Positions 21,120 through 32,984 of a stretch of DNA of 64,000 bases are shown one piece after another (the first letter of the stretch is position 1; each line of letters starts with the position of its first letter). The DNA is taken from assembly GCF_010015445.1 (NCBI RefSeq), contig NC_053112.1:38551281-38615280 (forward strand), given 5' to 3'. Under the pieces are notes generated by a model. That model saw only the letters and a program-made list of their open reading frames with translations. It made no database searches and was not told where the DNA came from. Made by a program: the position numbers and the translations under genes. This DNA is from Perca fluviatilis. Lineage: Eukaryota; Chordata; Actinopteri; Perciformes; Percidae.

Positions 21120-21500
21120 TTAAAGGTGCTGTAGGTAGGATTGCGAAGATCCAGGACTTAGCCAAAAAAATTGGAACACTGACAACTTCTCAGTCCCTCC
21201 CCCCTTTCTGCTAAAGCCCAAACGGTCTCCTAAGCCCCTCCCCCCACAAGGGAGAATGAATGCGTGTACATGAGCAGTGATTGACACGCAGTTAGACACC
21301 CCCCCTTGCCCTGATTGGTGCATCTGAACAGGGAGCGGTGGATTTATGCTAATCGCACTACAGGCTGTAGGTGGTGCCAGAGGGGCTGGATTTTTTTTTT
21401 TTAAATGACCTGCTTCATGTAGTTCTACTGGAACATAGGGTCAGTTTCAGCAAATATGACAGAAAGGTAGTTTTAAAAGGCTTACCTACTGCACCTTTAA
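21120..21500. mobile_element. TTAA-flanked MITE, complete
   Basis: The left end ttaaaggtgctgtaggtagg and the inverted right end (reverse complement ttaaaggtgcagtaggtaag) form a clear terminal inverted repeat. TTAA lies at both borders (21120-21123 and 21497-21500). The 381-bp interior is non-coding. The TTAA target suggests mobilisation by a piggyBac-type transposase (inference). A truncated copy is at 350-542. Confidence 0.9.
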
Positions 21501-22358
21501 CATCAAGTGATATGCTAAAATGCTGATTGTCAGGGTTAATAAAACATATGATGGTGCTTTCAACCTTGGATTATGAAGAAACTAAGTAAGCAGACACTAC
21601 ATTTAGAGCTATTAAATAATTGAATATTATTCAGCAGTTTTGGAATAGCATCCATGTAGAACAGTTTTATTTCTGGATTGTATTATTGCGAACAGTTTGT
21701 GTCTAGCGACAACACATCGATTTTTAAAGCTTTCATAGATTTGAATGTTGGGGTGGATACAAGATACGGGGTGGTCTCTGTAGGGGAAAATTATAGGAAA
21801 GAAGAAAAATGATTGATGGTGATGTTAAGACTCTGAAGTTATCAAACATTATCTATGTAGTAGATGGAGCCTCTCAAGTTACCAGCCATCATAAAAGACT
21901 AACGCAAATCCAATATTTTAACAAGGCAGAGGTCACAGAACAGCTCCTGATAGGACGAGTGAAACAAGCTCAGCAGGATAAAACTGACAGTCGGGAAACC
22001 TCACTGACATATTGCACGTCACAAACTCTCCTTGTCAAATATTCATCACATCCCTTTCCCTACCCTGTTTCATTCCAGCTTCAATAGTAATAAATACATT
22101 AGCGGATAAAAGAAAATCAAACCGGCTCCCAGAGGGAGCATGTGAGGCTTCACAATCTCCATGCTGTTTGTACTTGGGAAGAATCAATTAAAAATGTACA
22201 GCTGCCGTGGATTTATTATTCATACTCCCATCCTTTTCAATTCATTGATACATGTATTTGTCAGGCGGGTAAATACGCCAGCAGCGGAAGAGGAGAGGAG
22301 CTGGGCTCATGCAGGCAGTGTTCTCCAATCTGTGATTCGTTGGTAGAATTGGGAGTTT

Positions 22359-22360
<2 letters not shown>
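21501..22360. other. No gene or repeat seen
   Basis: Unique-looking AT-rich sequence. The 92-codon frame at 21809-22087 has no recognisable domain and no splice context that I trust. Confidence 0.4.

Positions 22361-22424
<64 letters not shown>
22361..22424 (+). repeat. (GT)32 microsatellite
   Basis: Uninterrupted GT dinucleotides. Frames reading Val-Cys or Thr-His repeats through it are not genes. Confidence 0.99.
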
Positions 22425-22426
<2 letters not shown>

Positions 22427-22430
22427 TATC

Positions 22431-22632
22431 TTTAGGGGCGGAGCGATGGGGCTCCAGCCACAAATTTTTCTCAAAAGCCCCGAATCAAATTATTATTATT
22501 ATTTTTTTTAACAATGTCTATTTATTCATATCATATATCAGGGAAAAATAGCGCATGCCTTAAATTGGGGAAACGATCTTTCGGCTCTGGGCTGAGCCCC
22601 AAATATTTACAACGCCTGGCTCCGCCCCTGAA
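22431..22632. mobile_element. MITE with ggggcggagc ends
   Basis: Begins taggggcggagcgatgg and ends cctggctccgcccctg, an imperfect terminal inverted repeat around a 200-bp non-coding AT-rich centre. It starts only 6 bp after the GT array. No clean flanking duplication is visible. Confidence 0.65.
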
Positions 22633-23470
22633 ATCTTAGATTTCTAACCTTTTAGAGAGTAATGCTCGGTGCATCTTCCAAAACCCTTTCTATCTATCTC
22701 TGTGTGTCTTCTGCTCTATCAAGTCAGTATCTCCTCCCTCACTTTCTTACTCTCTGTTGATCTCTCTCTTTGTTCTTTCTCTGTCTGTCTGTTTCTCAAA
22801 CTCAAATGCAGAGTGCTTGTTCAGGTGCTCAGGTAAAAACATGGATTATTGACCGGTGCATTTTTAAAATTTTTGACAGATTCTTATCTGATATTTTAGC
22901 ATTTCATCCTTACCGATCTGCCTGCAAGTCAGGTTGCTGGTGCTATAGATCCCTTATGGCTCAGCCAGAGAAACCCTTGAAGCTCTGCTATGCAACCTCT
23001 CCCCCTGCGCTTTGCTTATAGGATCCACAAGCAGACCTACAAAGATGTGATTGAAGTAAAAGAGTCAAGTCAATCTGAGCTCGCTCACTGGCACGCACGC
23101 ACGCACAAACAATGTGGGTGTTTCGTCTTGTAACAGCTGAGGATTCTTCAAATGCGCTTTTAAAAAAAGTTCTCGCCAACCACATCAGTAGAGGCGAAAC
23201 TTGTGAAAAGGGCTGCCAAGTAAGACACAAACACACATGCACTAACATACCTACCTCCAGGTTTCTCCTTCATGAGAAGAGTGTCCTTTCCTCATCCTCC
23301 TCTTCTTTCTCCTTATTGCATTTTTTATTAAAAGCATCAATCTGTGCGATGCTCGCCTGACATCTGCTCTGGGGAAACCTTAATGGAGAATCAATAGAAT
23401 AACATTTAATCATGATCAGGTGGAGGGGTGAAGAGTATAGTTTAGCAGATGTTCCATCCAAAGATAAGTG

Positions 23471-23472
<2 letters not shown>
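22633..23472. other. No gene seen
   Basis: Pyrimidine-rich around 22680-22800 (ctctgt-type runs) and otherwise unique-looking. I found no convincing exon. Confidence 0.4.

Positions 23473-23561
<89 letters not shown>
23473..23561 (+). repeat. (GT)44 microsatellite
   Basis: Uninterrupted GT dinucleotide array of about 89 bp. Confidence 0.99.
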
Positions 23562-23562
<1 letters not shown>

Positions 23563-24420
23563 ATCAACATAAGCATGTGTTTGAACATGTGCGTGTGTGT
23601 TGTGGTATGTGTGAGATAACAGATAGAGAGGATCCCGGAGGGAACCCTCTTCCTGAGAGCTCCATCCTTCAGGCAGAGGGAGCGTTTCATAACTTAAAAA
23701 ATTACAAGCTTTGAAATGCGTATGACTGATAGACAGCAGCATCCAGGCTCAACTAACACCTTCGTTTAGCCTTAATGCGTTGCCCTTGCGAGGCTGGATC
23801 TCTCTATCGTGTCTTTGACTAAACTGGATGGTGGAGTGTGCGCACACATCTTCGCCCATCTGCTGTTTAAATGTTCCTTTTTTATCTCCGAGATGTGTTG
23901 CCTCGAAGATAAGATGAGATCTGAGATGACTTTGTCCAAATCCCAAACCAAAAAGCATGAGGGTGAGGAAATACAATCTTGACTGTTGTGGATATCTCCT
24001 TTTTCTCTGTGACAGCTGCTGTCGTTCCAGCTCTCCACCCCTAGAGGGCCAATTCACTCAGAGAGCCTCTCTTTTCTAAAGATATGTACAGGGTCGCAGC
24101 ATGTTGTTCTTCTTTCTTTCTTTCTTTCGTACTGAAGAGAATTAGGGTTAGAATTAGTCAGAATTCTGAGAATAAAGTCAGAAAAATAAAAGTTGCATCG
24201 GTCTGAGCCGGCCCGTATCACCTCGACTCAAGCCAGCTGATGGTTTCTGGCTGGTTTTAGAACATAAGGGACGTCACCTGTTTCAACAGCCAATAGAGAA
24301 GTCAGCTGGTAAAGTCAGCTATAAACTATATCCATAATCCATTTTATTTTAATGTCACAAACAGCTGGTAGAAATGGCAGAGTTTTAGATGGATGGCTTC
24401 AACGATCGGCCGAAAGCACG
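23562..24420. other. No gene or repeat seen
   Basis: Unique-looking sequence with a short (ttct)n run near 24110-24128. Overlapping minus-strand frames at 23749-24057 show no domain. Confidence 0.4.
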
Positions 24421-24426
24421 GTAACG

Positions 24427-24580
24427 TTTATGGGTAAGCAGAGGCGTCGGACTGGGGGGGAAAAGGGGACTGAGTACCCAGGGCCCTCATGTGAGGAGGG
24501 CCCCAAAAGATGCTAGAATGAGTAGCTGTGGTTGCGGGGAGGGGCCCATAGAAAATGCCTTTCTACAGGGCCCAGAATCC
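24427..24580. mobile_element. Repeat fragment (gaggcgtcggactgg)
   Basis: The block cagaggcgtcggactggggg followed by ccagggccctcatg and gggcccatagaaaatgcc looks like one end of an interspersed fish DNA element. The other end is not found. Confidence 0.4.
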
Positions 24581-25015
24581 AGCTACGAAAAAAGCCTAAA
24601 AGTTGGAAGTTAGAACGGAAGAATAACGAGGCGTTGTCATGGAGATGAAACACCGTCTCGTCTAACTGGCGTGAACTGGCAGGTCTCGGAACGCTGCAGA
24701 ACGACTCGGCGCAAGAAGTTGCAAGTTTCAACTCGTCTCGTCACGAATCTTTGATCCAAACTAGGTTTTATAATTCTGACTTTAAACTCAGAACCCCAAT
24801 GCATTTTTCACATTTGGCCCTAACACCTTAATATGGGAGTGTATCATATTAAAAGAACACCTAACACTGAGATTAAAGACAGCTGTACATGCTTGTCACA
24901 CATTTACTAATTTTGGGGGTCGAAAACCAAGCTGTTCCACTTAGCTGCTCCCTCTAGAGGCCTGGAGAACTTCCATCCGTGTAATCTGGATGCAGCGGGG
25001 GATTTTTGTTGCATT

Positions 25016-25275
25016 TGTTTTCAGGGATTGTGTGCTTTTCTTTTTGCATCGTTTCTGTTTTTGGAGTTTGTGTGCTTTTCTTTTTGCATCGTTTCTGTAT
25101 TTGCAGCGCGTTTGTGTATTTGGTTGTGTGTGTCTGCAGCGCGTTTGCTAAAGGCTGCGCAATGTGTTGTCAAATTTATAAAGATGTTTTCTTAATTTGC
25201 TTGTGTTTTGTCCATTTGCGTGTGTTTCATGAAGTTGCAGTGCGTTTGCCCCTGCCGGCCACCGTAGTTCTGAGA
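25016..25275 (+). repeat. Degenerate tttgtgtgcttttc tandem repeat
   Basis: Imperfect copies of a unit like gtgtgcttttctttttgcat and related gcagcgcgtttg-type units end in ggccaccgtagttctgagac. That last block is nearly the same as the edge of the palindromic element at 52098-52788 (ggccaccgtagatttgagac), so the two are probably related. Confidence 0.6.
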
Positions 25276-25761
25276 CCTTGAAAGGAACAGTTACAGATGT
25301 GAGACAAAGGGTGCAGTATATTAGGAAGGCACTGTTTCAGTGACTTCATTACTTGTACTGCCGTCACAGATGTAAACTACAGATGTAAAATATGGTGTTA
25401 ATCTTGGATAGAGACACTGCAGAAGGCTCTTTGGGAACTACGGTACGTGACTTGGCTGGTGACAATCCTTTACTCATCAATCAGCCCATCTTCTCACATG
25501 CAATAAGCGCACTGATAGTTCTAAAAATTTTAGCAATGCTAAAAATGACTGCGAGACAGACAGAAAGGAAAAGAGAAGAGAGTGAAAATACACAATGACC
25601 TGCAAAAGCTGCTTTCTGACACAATTCCTTCTGGCTCTTTGCCACAATTTCTCGCTGCTTCTTCCCACATCTGGCGGTGGAACATAAAGGTGTTTTTTTT
25701 TTTTTGAAGGCTGGAGATACTGTAGGTTACCGGTTGTTCCTCCACCTGCAGGTTGCTTCAA

Positions 25762-25762
<1 letters not shown>
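25276..25762. other. No gene or repeat seen
   Basis: Unique-looking sequence; poly-T near 25691-25704. Confidence 0.4.

Positions 25763-25838
<76 letters not shown>
25763..25838 (+). repeat. (CA)38 microsatellite
   Basis: Uninterrupted CA dinucleotides. Confidence 0.99.
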
Positions 25839-25843
<5 letters not shown>

Positions 25844-26132
25844 ACAAGCTTTATATGGTATGTTAAAAGCACATCCCAGACACAGAAGGAGCAGCTTGGA
25901 TGTTTCCAAAGGCGCTGTTTTGGAGAGACAGCAGAAAAGGTGTGAGGAGGAAAAAATATGTGGCCTTTGACCTCAAAGGAAGTGATTTATACGGGACTTT
26001 AAAGCAAGCCCCCAGGATCAGTGCTGGGCTGTGATTTTGGTGTAGTGGCCACAGTCGGAAATGCAGACCAACAGAAATACTTAGTTTTCACACACAAATT
26101 ATTGACTCTTGATTACAATTCAAGCCATTAGG

Positions 26133-26627
26133 CAGTGGTGGAATGTAACTAAGTACATTTACTCAAGTACTGTACTTAAGTACAAATTTGAGATACTTGT
26201 ATTTTCCTTGAGTCTTTTCTTCTCATGCTACTTTCTACTTCTAGTCCGAGAGAAATATTATACTTTTTACTCCACTGCATTAATCTGTTACAGCTTAAGT
26301 TACTAGTTACTTTACAAATTAAGATTTTTGCACACAAAACACATAGTCGTTTATAAAATATGAGGTTTTATTATAAATGAAACTACCCAACAATATACAG
26401 ACCTACAAGTATAGCTGAAATTATTAAACGATTAAACACAGAACAGTTTGGATCGTTTCCAGTTACTTTTAATACTTTAAGTAAATTTTCCTGATGATAC
26501 TTTCATACTTTTACTCAAGTAACATTTTCAATGCAGGACTTTTACTTGTAACAGAGGTTTTTTTTGTTACAGTGTGGTATCGGCACTTTTACTTAAGTTA
26601 AGGATCTGAATACTTCTTCCACCACTG
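26133..26627. mobile_element. hAT-like MITE, complete (cagtggtgg family)
   Basis: Starts cagtggtggaatgtaacta and ends tacttcttccaccactg. The 8-bp flanks ccattagg are identical at 26125-26132 and 26628-26635. The 495-bp interior is full of tacttaagta-type motifs and has no gene. This is the best-preserved of at least four copies in the window (also 6240, 12956, 14171). A perfect duplication suggests fairly recent insertion. Confidence 0.93.
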
Positions 26628-26732
26628 CCATTAGGCCCAACAAAAGTCTCAAAGTGCTGTATTAGTAAACTATTTCCATGCCATTGATGTGTGCAGGGAG
26701 TCAGCAGGACGTCCGCCAGAGGAGAACTCTAA

Positions 26733-27000
26733 TAGCCTAGAAATCTAGACGTACCCTATTGGCAGCAAATGTAATTTTATGTAATTGGCAACTCTCCAAA
26801 CCAAACTCTAGTCAGGCCAATCACATTGTGTATAGAGTCGGTGGGCGGGCTTAATATGATAACTCTGGAACACTTGGAGTTCAGCTTTTCTTCGAGAAGA
26901 GAACAAAGAACGGCACTGAAGTCATTCTTAAAGAATTGAGCCCTGCCAATGGTGAATTCCCAGACCCAACATCTTGATGTGGGTCTGGCTTGTCAGGCTA
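26733..27000. mobile_element. Hairpin-ended MITE with 9-bp flanking repeat
   Basis: Starts tagcctagaaatctagac and ends gtctggcttgtcaggcta. The flanks gaactctaa (26724-26732) and gaaccctaa (27001-27009) match at 8 of 9 positions. Near the right end, ccagacccaacatc and gatgtgggtctgg (26960-26988) form a tight hairpin. No coding capacity; about 268 bp. Confidence 0.85.
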
Positions 27001-27125
27001 GAACCCTAATGCACGTGCTCAGACAAAATCGAAATGTGGCAGCTGAGGAAGCCGGAAGAACTTCTTCAGCATATGCATCCAGCAAGAAACTCTCATTTGA
27101 ATCAACGGGGAACACTTACAGTTTC

Positions 27126-28692
27126 TTAAAGGAGAACTCCAGCCAATTTTTACGTTAATCTTGATTGCTATATGTGTAGGAGTACTGCCGATAGCAAAAA
27201 AAACGAGCCGAATCGGTGCTAGCAACAGGGAGCTGCTGCAGCTAATGCCAAGAGCTCCCACTCAGCTAAAACGGCAGTTATGGGGGCATAAGATAAAGAG
27301 TGTCTTTGTGCCTCTTAACAGACACAAAATGCAATTAAAATGTCTGTGCAACATGAACAGGGACCTTACATGACAACAAGATGCATTTAGCAACTTAGCC
27401 ATTGTTTAAATTCACCTACCCTCTTAGCTGCTAGCTGCCGTCTGGGATGAGTGAGTGTGTTCAGCCAGGCTCCGTAATAATCACGCGAGCGGTTCCATGT
27501 GTATTTGTAGCATATATATCCATTTTGTGTGCTGTCGTTGGTGAATATGAGTCTCTGCAGTGGCGAATTTTGTGGTAGTTTCCTTGCCAAGCTAGCAGCC
27601 CGGACCGGCATCCTTCTACTTCCGCTCGCCTCCTCGCCTGCTGAGGCCGATAACAATCCAACAACGCCCGCTGGTCTGGTGGAGGTCTTCCAGAAGACCG
27701 TTCAAGCCTTCGCGGCGAAAAATTGTATTTTATTTCACCCTCACAAATAGGTAATGGAGCACTGTAGTGGTTATGACCATATTAGTGACTATGTAACTAA
27801 AAACTCAAAAGCCTCTTCCATGTGTTCAATATCTTCTGTATTCTCCATAGTTACGTTACTCTAAACTTCTTCCCTTGTGAACACCTCCGATCGTCACTTT
27901 TCACACACTACTCTCCTCCAACCTGCACCTATTTACCTTTTTCACGCTACAGCTGAATTCACACGGGACTTCAGCGCGAGACTACAGCTAGCATAATTTG
28001 GTCCGTTTCCATGTAGTTACATAGTCACTAATATGGTCATAACCACTACAGTGCCAATTACCTATTTGTGAGGGTGAAATAAAATACAATTTTTCGCCGC
28101 GAAGGCTTGAACGGTCTTCTGGAAGACCTCCACCAGACCAGCGGGCGCTTGTTGGATTGTTATCGGCCTCAGCAGGCGAGGGAGGCGGCTAGGAAGTAGA
28201 AGGATGCCGGTCCGGGCTGCTAGCCTGGCTAAGGAAACTACCACACAATTTGCCACTGCAGAGACTCATATTCACCAACGACAGCACAAAAATGGATATA
28301 TATGCTACAAATACACATGGAACCGCTGCGTGATGATTATTACCGGAGCCTGGCTGAACACACTCACTCATCCCAGACGGCAGCTAGCAGCTAAGAGGGT
28401 AGGTGAATTTAAACAATGGCTAAGTTGCTAAATGCATCTTGTTGTCATGTAAGGTCCCTGTTCATGTTGCACAGACATTTTAATTGCATTTTATGTCTGT
28501 TAAGAGGCACAAAGGCACTCTTTATCTTATGCCCCCATAACTGCCGTTTTAGCTGAGTGGGAGCTCTTGGCATTAGCTGCAGCAGCTCCCTGTTGCTAGC
28601 ACCGATTCGGCTCGTTTTTTTTGCTATCGGCAGTACTCATATACATATAGCAATCAAGATTAACGTAAAAATTGCCCGGAGTTCTCCTTTAA
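27126..28692. mobile_element. Foldback element with ~675-bp inverted arms
   Basis: Arms at about 27126-27799 and 28014-28692 are near-identical reverse complements around a spacer of roughly 215 bp. Both termini read ttaaaggagaactcc in their own orientation, with TTAA at 27126-27129 and 28689-28692. The arms mirror short frames of 60-90 codons on opposite strands, which are copies of each other and show no domain. TTAA suggests a piggyBac-type mobiliser (inference). Mismatches and small indels between the arms show they have diverged slightly. Confidence 0.92.
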
Positions 28693-29066
28693 TTCATCTG
28701 TACTATAAAGTCAAGTACGATTAAAAAAAATATTCAGTTAAAGTGACGATGTCTAGGATGAAATTATAATCAAATTGTGTGAAGTATTGATAGATAGAGG
28801 GGCAGCTCTACAGACTATACTGTGTAATAATGTATATAACGTGTTAAAAAGAAGCAGTGTTTTCTTGAGAACTTAAATGGGCTGTACATGAAATGGGGGA
28901 TTGCCTCCACACGGCTCTCACAGACCATTCCCCAATATGTGAAATTCTTACATTTTTTTCACAACCACATGCACCCCACGTGCACAAAACAAAGAACAGA
29001 GAAGCTGGGACTACAACACACACAGAGAGAAAGTGTGACTTTATTCTCTGCTCACGATGCTTTATA
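28693..29066. other. No gene or repeat seen
   Basis: Unique-looking sequence between two inverted-repeat elements. Confidence 0.4.
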
Positions 29067-29837
29067 GACCTTTTTCACGGCAGACATGTTGACATGTCAT
29101 AGTAAGAAAAGCACAGGTGTATTCAAACCCATTACTGATGGCTGCATTCCACTTAGGAGAGGTCCTGGTATTAAACCATTACTGATGGCTGCATTCCACT
29201 TAGGAGAGGTCCTGGTATTAAACCATTACTGATGGCTGCATTCTACTTAGGAGAGGCCCTGGTATTAAACCATTACTGATGGCTGCATTCCACTTAGGAG
29301 AGGTCCTGGTATTAAACCATTACTGATGGCTGCATTCCACTTAGGAGAGGCCCTGGTATTAAACCATTACTGATGGCTGCATTCCACTTAGGAGAGGTCC
29401 TGGTATTAAACCATTAATGATGGCTGCATTCCACTTAGGAGAGGTCCTGGTATTAAACCATTACTGATGGCTGCATTCCACTTAGGAGAGGCCCTGGTAT
29501 TAAACCATTACTGATGGCTGCATTCCACTTAGGAGAGGTCCTGGTATTAAACCATTACTGATGGCTGCTTTCTGCTTAGGAGAGGTCCTGGTATTAAACC
29601 ATTAATGATGGCTGCATTCCACTTAGGAGAGACCCTGGTATTAAACCATTAATGATGGCTGCATTCCACTTAGGAGAGGCCCTGGTATTAAACCATTACT
29701 GATGGCTGCATTCCACTTAGGAGAGGTCCTGGTATTGTGCATGCTGACTCACTGAAATAGCTTACTGGGACACTTGATGGAATTGAGCCATCGTTAAGGT
29801 TATCACTTCCAGCAAAATGTCTGCTGTGAAAAAGGTC
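29067..29837. mobile_element. Inverted-repeat element with internal minisatellite
   Basis: The ends gacctttttcacggcagaca (29067) and its inverted counterpart tgtctgctgtgaaaaaggtc (ending 29837) differ at one position. Between them lie short unique edges and a 47-bp tandem array. With a single unit the element would be about 200 bp; expansion of that unit makes up most of the present length. No coding capacity and no clear target duplication. Confidence 0.8.
29123..29736 (+). repeat. 47-bp minisatellite, about 13 copies
   Basis: The unit reads aaaccattactgatggctgc, then attccacttaggagaggtcc, then tggtatt. Copies differ at a few recurrent positions (tactgatgg or taatgatgg; gaggtcc, gaggccc or gagaccc). 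There are no unique spacers, so this is not a CRISPR array. Confidence 0.97.
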
Positions 29838-29875
29838 CATTACTCCACTATATCTTGGCATTTTTGTTTCTAATA

Positions 29876-29878
<3 letters not shown>

Positions 29879-29931
<53 letters not shown>
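29879..29931. repeat. (TA)26 microsatellite
   Basis: Uninterrupted TA dinucleotides directly after an AT-rich segment. Confidence 0.98.
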
Positions 29932-29934
<3 letters not shown>

Positions 29935-29959
29935 CAACAGCTGCATTGATCATTGAGTA

Positions 29960-30520
29960 CAACCCGGTCTCACGCCAGGTCGTGCAATAGTCACGTTATT
30001 TAGATTTATTAAATAGTGTACAGGTCACGATTTTGACGTTTATTTTGTGTATACGCCACAAATTTTGAACATGTACAGGTCACGATTTTCGAACCTGCTC
30101 TGGGGGGACGCAACAACAGGGAAATGAGGCGCCACACGCCGGCCACAACAACAGCAGGGACCGCAACATGTGGGACGCGATCCCCGGGCGCATCCCCAGG
30201 CGCAGGGGCACACAACAACGGGGGTTGTGGTTAGGAAAAGAAGAACGGGGAAAGGAACCGTCACACGCGGGACGCGATCCCCGGTCTCCGGGGTGAAAGT
30301 CCCGTGTTGTTTGACCCATCCACTAACCCGATCAACCTCCCTGCGCGGACTTTCACCTTATCAATACTACTCGTACCGTCATCGTTCTGTGATCACGAAA
30401 TATGCTTCCCATTGAAACGCATCGTGAAAGCACACGAAAAAAACGACAATATCGTGTCCTGTCCATGACTTAATAGATTCAATAACGTGACAGCATTGAC
30501 TTTCATGCTGAGGTTCCCGT
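29960..30520. mobile_element. Family A interspersed repeat (ggtctcacgcc subtype)
   Basis: The left edge acaacccggtctcacgccag is followed by tandemly placed tacaggtcacgattttg blocks, then the family core: gggacgcgatccccgg, ggtgaaagtcccgtgtt and tttgacccatccac. It ends near 30520 after gtgacagcattgactttcat. Its edge differs from other family A copies although the core is shared. Confidence 0.65.
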
Positions 30521-30535
30521 CCCGGTCAGGGTACA

Positions 30536-30830
30536 CTTTTCCCAGCCACCTTCCTGTTCAAGTGAAACGCCTTCCTGTTCAAGTGAAATCCTCTCATTGA
30601 CACTACCGAAATCCTCTCATTGACACTACCGAAATCCTCTCATTGACACTACCGAAATGCTCTCATAAACACTACTGAAACGCTGTCATACATTTCAGTA
30701 GTGTTTATGAGAGCGTTTCAGTAGTGTGTGTGCGAGGTTTCAGTATAGTATGTGAGAGTATAATTTTTCAGTAGTGTATATGAAAGCATTTCAATAGAGT
30801 GTGTGAGAGCATTTCACTTGTATGTGTGTG
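30536..30830. repeat. Short-unit repeat with central perfect hairpin
   Basis: Imperfect units like ctctcattgacactaccgaa (plus orientation) switch to the inverted form tttcagtagtgtttatgaga. At the switch, two perfectly complementary 21-base arms (30660-30680 and 30693-30713) flank a 12-base loop. It looks like a repeat array that folds back on itself. Confidence 0.85.
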
Positions 30831-31041
30831 AGGTAATTGTGAATAATGTCCCACGGCCCCTCATCATTTTCCCCTGCATGCCCTTTTACAGTTCAGTACT
30901 ATACGTCAACACATTCTCTCCTGTGATGATTACAGTATACCAGTCTGCTCTGATGCACTCCCATATTAAATACATAGACCCAGGAGGACCCTACCTGACC
31001 CTATTAGACTGAACATAAATTGGACCTGGGTACTAGGAACT

Positions 31042-31300
31042 AAGGGTGGGAATCACAGGGTACCTCACCAACACGATACACGATACATGGCTCACGATAC
31101 AGATAATGTCACGATACATCAATTCTGCAATAATCAATATATTGCTAGACAATCCTATAATGATACATCACGATATCTGTCTAACTATGAATACAAAATG
31201 CCTGTAACAAAAGGTTAAGTGCAGGTTTTCTCTCGTTATTCACTGCAAGTCCAAACTGTTAGAAAACAGCACAATTCTGCAGCACAAGTTTTTTAGTCTG
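31042..31300. mobile_element. hAT-like fragment (cacgatac-rich)
   Basis: Starts aagggtgggaatcacagggt and continues with several cacgatac motifs, typical of one end of a fish hAT-type element. The opposite end is absent. Confidence 0.55.
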
Positions 31301-32984
31301 TAAATTAAAATTACTGAACTATAGAGCAACTATGGGTCCAGACTTTGGACCTAAACGTGGCTGGGGCAACTGTTTTCCTCAAACTGAAAAGATATGTTGC
31401 TTTAACATATGTTTGACTGGTTACATTGTCATTGGTATGATTTACACATGTGCACGAAAATGCACCCTCACATTTTAGCACCACATCACACACACACACA
31501 CACACAAAAGCAAATACGGAGGTATTTAGGAAGAATTGCCCTCTTTAGCTTGTTTTCTTTTCACAGCATCAACCAAAGACAGTAAAACTGAGAAAGCCTG
31601 CCTTTGTCTCTCATTTCCCTGTCTCTATTTTTTTCTCTGTGTCCTGCCCTTGAAAAAGAATAGGACAGACTCACACGGCCTGGGAACGGCTAACTACAAG
31701 AGGATCCGAGCAGGGCTACATCAAAGGCCAACCCATTTGCACAGCAGCTTACACACACCCACACATACATAAACACCAGCTTACATATTTGGGCTTGCTT
31801 TCTCTGAAGTTCATTACGAGTGGCAGAACTATTACCCTCTTTGACAGCATGTGTGCGTGAGTCAACTACAAGAGGGGAGAGTTCAACTCATAAACATGCC
31901 AAAAAGTTGGGAAGCTTAGGAACACTTCCCACGTTATCATTAGTTTTTCTCTTATTTCCGGATTGTGAAAGCGAGTCGACTGCGTGCGTGTGTGAAAACC
32001 TTTTATGCGCACATGCAAACAAAAAAAAGTTCTTGTGTACAGTAAATGGCTTTCACAAGTCGTTTTCCGTGACTGGTGGTTTAAGTTAGGGTAACAAAAC
32101 AGCAGAAATCGTAAGTAGATGGATTAGTGGACATCTCCTCCCTCATCCTCTGATCTTTTACTGCAGCCTTATGAGAAGGAAGCCCCCTTCCACAGTCATC
32201 CAGTACACTTAATCTGAAGTGGCAATATTAGAACCCTGAGCTGGTGCCAAGACAAATGCAGCCAGCACACACACAACGGGCTGTTCTCAATAGTTCCTAG
32301 TGTACCATTTCGAAGAAAGGAGAGGGGGGTGGGGGAGATTTTACATGAGTGAATGGCTGGAGGAGAGTGGAAATGAGTGAGGGAGGAACGGGCAGATTAA
32401 CGTGAGAACAGAGGAGGAGTGTATCGTGTGTGGGAGGGACACATGATGGATACAAGATGTGTGAAGATCCTTAGGCAGGATGAAAGAGTTTGAGGAGTCA
32501 CATTGAGTTATTGGACTAAGACTTTGAGCAATATGATAATAACAGCACAGAGGGTGAGAGCGGAGGTCATCGTGACATCATTAAAAAGGGGATTCATGTG
32601 CGGTTTCACCTTAAAAGTTAAGGTGGAAATGGACTCTAATCTCCCTGTGGCCCCTTGTTGCTTAAGTACGCTGGAAAAGCCTGATTTCAAGGCCAGGTCT
32701 GGCCAAAATATGAAATTTGATCCCGGATGAAGTGGAGCTCAATCAGGGCCGAGGCCGATCGTGGTTAAGGTGGACAGAGAAAGTGACTTTTTTTGTAAAG
32801 CTGTGCTCGCATTCCGGCATCCACGGGCAGTTGGATACAACTCATCTCACCACATGTTGGAACCATTACATGATGTCATGGTGGTACAATTTCCCACCAG
32901 CGCCTGTATGTGTGAGAGGAAGTGATGTCACAGGCTCAGCCCTGCAGATGGCACTCGGATAGACCAAGGAAGATACTATCTAAA

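Noticed and set aside
22361..22463. Open frames of Val-Cys and Thr-His repeats over GT/CA arrays (also at 23.5, 25.8, 33.0, 50.8, 55.3, 58.9 and 63.2 kb)
   Set aside because: They are translations of dinucleotide microsatellites; any such array is open in most frames.
22810..22831. A 21-bp microexon between atgcag and gtaaaa
   Set aside because: Very short acceptor-donor pairs occur by chance often; no neighbouring coding exon supports it.
27529..28256. 73- and 64-codon frames on opposite strands that look homologous
   Set aside because: They are the two arms of the foldback element read on opposite strands; no domain or splice signal.
29123..29736. CRISPR-like regular direct repeats
   Set aside because: Units are contiguous with no unique spacers, and the genome is a vertebrate; it is a minisatellite.
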